Under the pieces are notes generated by a model. The model was not told where the DNA came from. It saw only the letters and a program-made list of their open reading frames with translations, and did no database searches. From VXRN01 sp963664365 (GTDB lineage: Bacteria > Chloroflexota > Dehalococcoidia > Lucifugimonadales > UBA1123), in contig OY761144.1 in the NCBI GenBank assembly GCA_963664365.1, forward strand, positions 1 through 64,000: a DNA stretch of 64,000 nucleotides, read 5' to 3'. Both the position numbers and the translations under genes were made by a program. Positions 59,526-64,000 of this stretch are shown here, in pieces (position 1 is the stretch's first letter; the number at the start of each line of letters is the position of its first letter).

Positions 59526-60443
59526 TCAGCGGCAGTTATCAATGAAATCTCCTCCTGACGCACCATATAAGATAAGCGCGACTATCACCAGAGCAAATAC
59601 AACCACAGACGGTATCACGGTCATCAAGTATAAGCGCCAATACGGCGTTATGTAGGCATCGTCGGGCGGAAGCAAGTTGGGAGTCGGGGTGGGTGGATAG
59701 TCCCAACTGTCCGCCTTTCTGAGTGTGAATCGTTTCCGCGCCCAGACCCATACGAGCGCCATGATAGCCAGACAGACCCAAGCCGGGATACCCGCATACC
59801 ATACAGGGGGCTTCGGATCACCCGGACAGGTCAATCCCGGATACATCACGTTGATGACGCCGGCCATGAATACAGTGGTCCCGGCAAGCAGCCACAGGAT
59901 ATGCAGCGCAGCGCAGGCAATCCGCATGGGGACGCTTGGCGCATAGCCGTCGTCTGTGTTCAAGTGTGACATATCTCTCAGTACGTGCCTGCGCAGCAGT
60001 CTCCTCAAGGATACGAACCACAAGACGGCTATGAACAAGCCCGCGACGACGAACATCGGGCCTGTGTAGGAGGCCGTAGGAACGTCCGGCGCGACGATCA
60101 TGCTGTCAGTCCAACCCCAGTAAGCCCAGACTACGCCAAAAGCCGCAAAGGCTAGGGCAATCACTCCCCACACGCCGTATAGAAGCGCGTAGCCCGCGCG
60201 CTCGACCACCTTTGAAGCGGGCACGCCAGCCATTCGCAATACTAGGTACATCCAGGGCAGCAGGAACAGTACGGAGTACCGGAAGCCGGCCCACCCGTAA
60301 CCATCCCACATCAGGCCTCTTTTCCGGGCGATCAGGAAGCAGATAGTGGCGGCAAATGGCGACCACAGTAGGCCGACCGCCGCCAACGCGACAGGAGCGC
60401 CAAGTATCCCCCAAAAGACAAAGATTTCTACGATTGATGGCAT
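59526..60443 (-). CDS. Polytopic membrane protein (paralogue A)
   Basis: A 305-residue protein with about seven hydrophobic segments and conserved blocks FLLPWMYLVLRMAGVPASKV (about 60-79), FVSLRRLLRRH (about 142-152) and DSWDYPPTPTPNLLPPDDAY (about 248-267). It is clearly related to the next gene upstream (60555-61478), about half of the residues being the same by eye. Function unknown; no catalytic motif seen. Confidence 0.7.
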   Translation of the reverse strand: MPSIVEIFVFWGILGAPVALAAVGLLWSPFAATICFLIARKRGLMWDGYGWAGFRYSVLFLLPWMYLVLRMAGVPASKVVERAGYALLYGVWGVIALAFAAFGVVWAYWGWTDSMIVAPDVPTASYTGPMFVVAGLFIAVLWFVSLRRLLRRHVLRDMSHLNTDDGYAPSVPMRIACAALHILWLLAGTTVFMAGVINVMYPGLTCPGDPKPPVWYAGIPAWVCLAIMALVWVWARKRFTLRKADSWDYPPTPTPNLLPPDDAYITPYWRLYLMTVIPSVVVFALVIVALILYGASGGDFIDNCR

Positions 60444-60554
60444 CCAGAATCCTCCTCAACTATATCTAGCTAGGCGGGACTGGGCGCCGGAGTAGTAGCG
60501 CTAGTCTGACGAATGGGTGGGAAGTAATCCCCGTGTAGGAGCGGCATCTATAGT

Positions 60555-61478
60555 TTAGCAGTTGACCATATCCCCTCCCCCCATCCAATATAAGATGAAC
60601 GAGAATAACACCAGGGCAAGTCCTACCGGGATCGGAATCAGAATCATCCGGTAGAAATGCGAAAACGGCGTTATGTAGGCGTCGTCGGGCGGCAGCAAGT
60701 TGGGAGTCGGGCTGGTTGGGTAGTCCCAACTGTCCGCCGTTCTGAGTGTGAAGCGTTTCCGCGCCCAATTCCATACGAGCGCCATGACAGCCGCACAAGT
60801 CCAGAACGGCATGATTCCAGCGAGCCATACCGGGATAATCGCATCTCCCGGACAGAGAGGTCCTCGGAACACCACGTTCACGACGCCTGCCGCGAATGCA
60901 CTTACTATCCCAAGTCCCCATAGTATATTCAGAGCAACATAGGCAGTGCGAATGGGGACACTTGGCTTATAGTCGTCGTTGGCGTTTGAGTGTGACAAAC
61001 TTCTTGGCGCATGCCTGCGCAGCAACCTTCTCAACGATACGAACCACCAGACTACCATGGCCAAACCTGCGACGACCATGGCCAAGCCTGCGATGAACGT
61101 GAGGAAGATTTCGTTATCGTCGGGAAAATGCCTAGCTTGAATATCTAGCGCCGTGTGCCAAGCTATGGCCGACCCGCCACCAATAAGGACTAGGGCGAGT
61201 GATCCCCACAAGCCGTACAGGAGACCGTAGCCTGCGCGCTCGACCACCCTTGAAGCGGGCACGCCGGCCATTCGCAGCGCTAGGTATATCCAGGGCAGTA
61301 GGAATAGCAGGGAGTAGCGGAAGCCGGCGCTGCCGTAACCGTCTTCTCTCAGGTCTCTGACGTGGGCGATCAGGAGGCAGATGATGGCGGCGACGGGCGA
61401 CCACAGCAGGCCGACTATCATCACCGTGATGACGGCGCCGGGAATCCCAAAGACGATATAGGGAACTGCGTCTTCCAT
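60555..61478 (-). CDS. Polytopic membrane protein (paralogue B)
   Basis: A 307-residue paralogue of 59526-60443, in tandem on the same strand. Shared landmarks: FLLPWIYLALRMAGVPASRV, a WWFVSLRRLLRRH segment, CPGD before a hydrophobic stretch, and DSWDYPTSPTPNLLPPDDAY. About seven membrane segments. The DNA of the pair is similar enough to indicate a local duplication. Confidence 0.7.
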   Translation of the reverse strand: MEDAVPYIVFGIPGAVITVMIVGLLWSPVAAIICLLIAHVRDLREDGYGSAGFRYSLLFLLPWIYLALRMAGVPASRVVERAGYGLLYGLWGSLALVLIGGGSAIAWHTALDIQARHFPDDNEIFLTFIAGLAMVVAGLAMVVWWFVSLRRLLRRHAPRSLSHSNANDDYKPSVPIRTAYVALNILWGLGIVSAFAAGVVNVVFRGPLCPGDAIIPVWLAGIMPFWTCAAVMALVWNWARKRFTLRTADSWDYPTSPTPNLLPPDDAYITPFSHFYRMILIPIPVGLALVLFSFILYWMGGGDMVNC

Positions 61479-61531
61479 CTGGCCCCTCTACCGTATCGAG
61501 GTCGGTAGGACTGGGCGCCGGAGTAGTAGCC

Positions 61532-61966
61532 CTAGTCCCCCCGCTCGGGCAGGGCGGCTACGGCGTAGCCGGGGGTGGTGCGCTTGCCCTCGTGGTCCTC
61601 TAGCCAGATTTCGCACTCGACTATGTTCTCGTCGTCCTGTTGGTACTTCTTCTTGATCACGCCCTTGCCGTAGATCGGAGTTCCGGGGATGTCCATGCCC
61701 CTGTACTGTACGCTGAGCTTCTTCAGTGTGCCCCATTCGCCGGCGAAGTCGGTCATGACCTGGCCGAGGAAGGCGTTCTTCAACGCGCCGTGTAGGATGA
61801 CGTCGGGAAGTCCGTTGTTCCTGGCGTACCCCAGATCGTAGTGGATCTGGTAGTAGTCGCCGGACGCGCCGGCGTACTTGACAAGCTGCTGGGTAGTCGG
61901 GTCCTTGCGGAGCGTAGGGATCGCCATCCCCTCTTCCACGTCTTCGAAATAGACCTGCTCTGCCAT
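61532..61966 (-). CDS. MaoC-like hot-dog-fold dehydratase
   Basis: A 144-residue single hot-dog protein with the MaoC/R-hydratase catalytic pattern in YAGASGDYYQIHYD (Asp about 37, His about 42) and ILHGALKNAFLGQV (about 56-69). It would hydrate or dehydrate an acyl-CoA. It lies 15 bp downstream of the companion FAS1-like gene; the two normally form a heterodimer in which only this partner has the Asp-His dyad. Confidence 0.92.
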   Translation of the reverse strand: MAEQVYFEDVEEGMAIPTLRKDPTTQQLVKYAGASGDYYQIHYDLGYARNNGLPDVILHGALKNAFLGQVMTDFAGEWGTLKKLSVQYRGMDIPGTPIYGKGVIKKKYQQDDENIVECEIWLEDHEGKRTTPGYAVAALPERGD

Positions 61967-61981
61967 CTGTTCCTCCCTGTG

Positions 61982-62452
61982 CTATTCGTCTTCGGGCGGC
62001 TGGTAGCTAATGCCTGTGGTCCTCTGCTTGGCGACGGCGTTGCCGAACTGGTTGACGTACTTGGTTTCTCTGACCAAGAACAGCATATTGCCCAGGCGTC
62101 CGGCGCGCTCGTAGAGGTCGGCGATCATGGTGGTTACCGTAATGCGGTCGCCGGGACGGATTGGTTCGAAGTACTCCCACTCGCTTCCGCCGTCGAGGTT
62201 GGCGGAGTAGGGGCTTTTGAAATCGACTTTCAGGGGGCCGGCGCTCATGGAGCGCAGGAAGGTCGGAGGGGCGACCATGCCGCCGTACCTGGACTTACGC
62301 GCAGCGACCTCGTCGTTGAAGATGGGGTTGGTGTCGCCTATGGCTTCGGCGAACTTGATTATCGCGCCTTTTTCGACATCGTGGGTGACCGGATCGGACT
62401 CGATGCCGATGGCCGCCTTCATCTCCGGGGTGATAGCCGATTCCTGGGTCAT
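61982..62452 (-). CDS. FAS1-like dehydratase-domain (MaoC N-terminal-like) protein
   Basis: A 156-residue hot-dog protein: GAIIKFAEAIGDTNPIFNDE (about 29-48), GGMVAPPTFLRSM (about 57-69), FEPIRPGDRITVTTMIAD (about 94-111) and VRETKYVNQFGNAVAKQRTT. This is the non-catalytic partner type found with MaoC-like hydratases. ATG 62452 is chosen at the family start; an upstream in-frame extension to 62629 is low-complexity and lacks family signal. Confidence 0.9.
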   Translation of the reverse strand: MTQESAITPEMKAAIGIESDPVTHDVEKGAIIKFAEAIGDTNPIFNDEVAARKSRYGGMVAPPTFLRSMSAGPLKVDFKSPYSANLDGGSEWEYFEPIRPGDRITVTTMIADLYERAGRLGNMLFLVRETKYVNQFGNAVAKQRTTGISYQPPEDE

Positions 62453-62632
62453 TCCGCCCGCTCCTGAGCTTGGGATGTGGTATGTCGGAAAGTCTGCCGC
62501 AAGTGTAAGTGTGGACTGGGCGGGTGTCAAGGAATGGGGGTTTCGGCGGTTTGGGGATGGGGTATTCGGGATGGGGATTTTTGGACCAAACACCTCGTGC
62601 GCCACGTTCGCGTCTATGATCGCGCACATGAA

Positions 62633-63994
62633 CTAAACCGCCGATGCGGGCTGTCGCTTCAATAGAGAGCGCGTCGTCTCTTCCATGAAGAATCTGCCGT
62701 ATCCGGGCGGCGCATCCAGTATGTTTCCCTCTTCGTCTATTCTGAGCGAGTGAATCTTCACGTCCAGATTGTCGCGCTCGAAATATAGTATGGAAACGTC
62801 GTCGGGCTTTAGGTCTGTGTCGCCGTCGCGGACGTCCATGCGTACTCGGTCCATCAGGTGGTCGCTGTGGGTCTCGACCACTATCTGGCGTCTCGAGCCA
62901 GCGACCTGGCAGAACAGGCTGCCAAGAGCGGCTTGGGCCATCGGGTGGAGATGCACCTCGGGCTGCTGGAGCAAGAACAGGGTCGGCGCATCCGGGCGCA
63001 GCATCTCCGTTATTACCGGCAGGACCTGGCTGACGCCATATCCCACGTCGATGAGGTTGCGCTTGGGGCCTTTCAGTCCGTTTCCAAACTTCCTGACCTG
63101 CACCTGGAAAGGGTCACTTCCTTTCCCGCCCAGCCGCCTGATGAAGATCTCGTCGAAGAGTCCAGCGTCTCTACCAAAATCTTCGAGTCCGTCTTTGAGA
63201 GTCTCCCATGACTGTTCATTCTGGGAAGACACATCGGCGAGGTACATCGGAACGTAGTCGCCTTCGGGGTCGGGCGTGGGACGGGATGGGTCGTAGGTAC
63301 GGCGCGGCTTGGATCGAACGGGAGCGCTGGCAAAGGGGCGCTGTCGGCGAAACCGATAACGGGAGCGAGTTAGGTCACCCAGTTTGTGAAGGTCTTCCGA
63401 GTTGATGGCCGGAGTGCCGTCCAGTGGCGCAAACTCAATCCCGTCCACATGATCGTCCCTCCGACTCACTCGCGTCAGAAAATAGAATGGAGGAAACACC
63501 AGCCCCTCGTCGCTTGGGAGGGGATTCGTGTCGTCATCTGAATCCCGGACCTCCCAACTCCCTCTCGCAGTTCCCGCTCGACGCAGGTAAGGTTTGCCAA
63601 CCTCACGGAGTTCGTATATCCAATTCTCTCCGCGAGAAATACGCCTCCCTACGGGGATGGGTGTGGTTCCTCTCCTCCCAAAAGTAAACTCAAAGTTGGT
63701 AGCAGGTTCTTTCTTGCCCCTTAACCTCGTACTGAATCCCGCTTTGAATGTATCCGCTCTCCCTCCCCTGGCCCCCCGGTGGTGAGCGATTTCGTCGAAG
63801 CTGCCGAGGTCATAGGGGTCTTCCTTGAAGTCCAGGGTCCGGAGAGTGACAGCAATACCGGACAGGATGCGCATCATGGCCATGAAGGACGTTTTGCCCG
63901 TGCTGTTCTCGCCCACGAGCAAGGTCAGGGGAGCGAGTCGCGCGGTCTGCTTCTCGCGGAAGCACCTGTAGTTTTCGAGAGTTATGCTTTCCAT
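62633..63994 (-). CDS. AAA-family ATPase (OLD/RecF-like, DUF3696 type)
   Basis: A 453-residue ABC-type ATPase that begins ITLENYRCFREKQTARLAPL and has Walker A GENSTGKTS (about 28-36), a signature-like YGVSQVLPV (about 317-325), Walker B FLLQQPEVHLHP (about 339-350) and the H-loop THSDHL (about 376-381). This is the AAA_15/AAA_21 group. No TOPRIM nuclease domain is fused. Relatives act in DNA repair or phage defence (OLD, Septu-like, retron effectors), usually with a partner gene, which would lie beyond the right edge. The start is ATG 63994. Confidence 0.85.
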   Translation of the reverse strand: MESITLENYRCFREKQTARLAPLTLLVGENSTGKTSFMAMMRILSGIAVTLRTLDFKEDPYDLGSFDEIAHHRGARGGRADTFKAGFSTRLRGKKEPATNFEFTFGRRGTTPIPVGRRISRGENWIYELREVGKPYLRRAGTARGSWEVRDSDDDTNPLPSDEGLVFPPFYFLTRVSRRDDHVDGIEFAPLDGTPAINSEDLHKLGDLTRSRYRFRRQRPFASAPVRSKPRRTYDPSRPTPDPEGDYVPMYLADVSSQNEQSWETLKDGLEDFGRDAGLFDEIFIRRLGGKGSDPFQVQVRKFGNGLKGPKRNLIDVGYGVSQVLPVITEMLRPDAPTLFLLQQPEVHLHPMAQAALGSLFCQVAGSRRQIVVETHSDHLMDRVRMDVRDGDTDLKPDDVSILYFERDNLDVKIHSLRIDEEGNILDAPPGYGRFFMEETTRSLLKRQPASAV

Positions 63995-64000
63995 GAGAGT

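Overview
The window looks like a chromosomal segment of a Chloroflexota bacterium, most likely a Dehalococcoidia / SAR202-type lineage. This is inferred from gene content, not from a marker gene: a split B12-dependent methylmalonyl-CoA mutase, an F420-type (LLM) oxidoreductase, CaiB/BaiF CoA-transferases, MaoC-type hydratases, an amidohydrolase plus SDR pair, and lipoproteins with long Pro/Thr linkers behind an LAAC lipobox. GC is high (about 60%). No rRNA or tRNA gene was seen.

Layout. 1-1.5 kb: edge of a type II restriction-modification locus (divergent adenine methyltransferase, controller protein, candidate endonuclease). 1.5-7.1 kb: methylmalonyl-CoA mutase, acyl-CoA dehydrogenase, epimerase and B12 subunit, interrupted by a VapBC module flanked by direct copies of the mutase gene's 3' end. 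A 155-bp MITE-like element closes the B12-subunit gene. 7.3-9.4 kb: a medium-chain oxidoreductase and an LLM oxidoreductase. 9.5-17.8 kb: two large lipoproteins, a doubled DUF805 protein and a sensor kinase, linked by a repeated upstream sequence with a dyad. 18.4-21.1 kb: amidohydrolase/SDR operon and an alpha/beta hydrolase. 21.2-32 kb: a 3,259-residue cadherin/FN3 surface protein and twin small membrane proteins with matching promoters. 32.4-37.9 kb: an unknown protein, a MarR regulator, a methyltransferase and a double CoA-transferase. 38-42.9 kb: a 4.9-kb segment between 39-bp direct repeats, carrying a secreted metzincin-like protease. 42.9-48.5 kb: a GT39-like glycosyltransferase with PA14-like domains, a crotonase, VOC, DUF1643 and CoxG-like proteins. 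48.9-54.9 kb: a complete type II-C CRISPR-Cas9 locus (18-repeat array, cas2, cas1, cas9, candidate tracrRNA). 54.9-55.7 kb: a toxin-antitoxin pair whose toxin has a stop at codon 3. 55.7-64 kb: IMPase, a cupredoxin-like Cys-rich lipoprotein, a SufT-like/Mrp pair, two paralogous membrane proteins, a MaoC pair and an AAA ATPase.

How the genes fit together. The mutase subunits, epimerase, acyl-CoA dehydrogenase, CoA-transferase, crotonase and MaoC proteins point to fatty-acid, propionate or branched-substrate acyl-CoA degradation. The extracytoplasmic proteins (adhesin, proteases, PPC lipoprotein, cupredoxin lipoprotein, PMT-like glycosyltransferase) suggest heavy investment in the cell surface. 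Restriction-modification, CRISPR-Cas9, two toxin-antitoxin loci and possibly the terminal AAA ATPase are the defence and stability layer.

Most notable: (1) each CRISPR repeat contains a well-spaced promoter reading into the next spacer, and the candidate tracrRNA pairs mainly with the distal two thirds of the repeat; (2) two unrelated cargo segments sit between direct copies of a neighbouring gene's 3' end; (3) a MITE supplies the last codons of the B12 subunit; (4) several genes show lesions or lost catalytic residues that can be checked directly.
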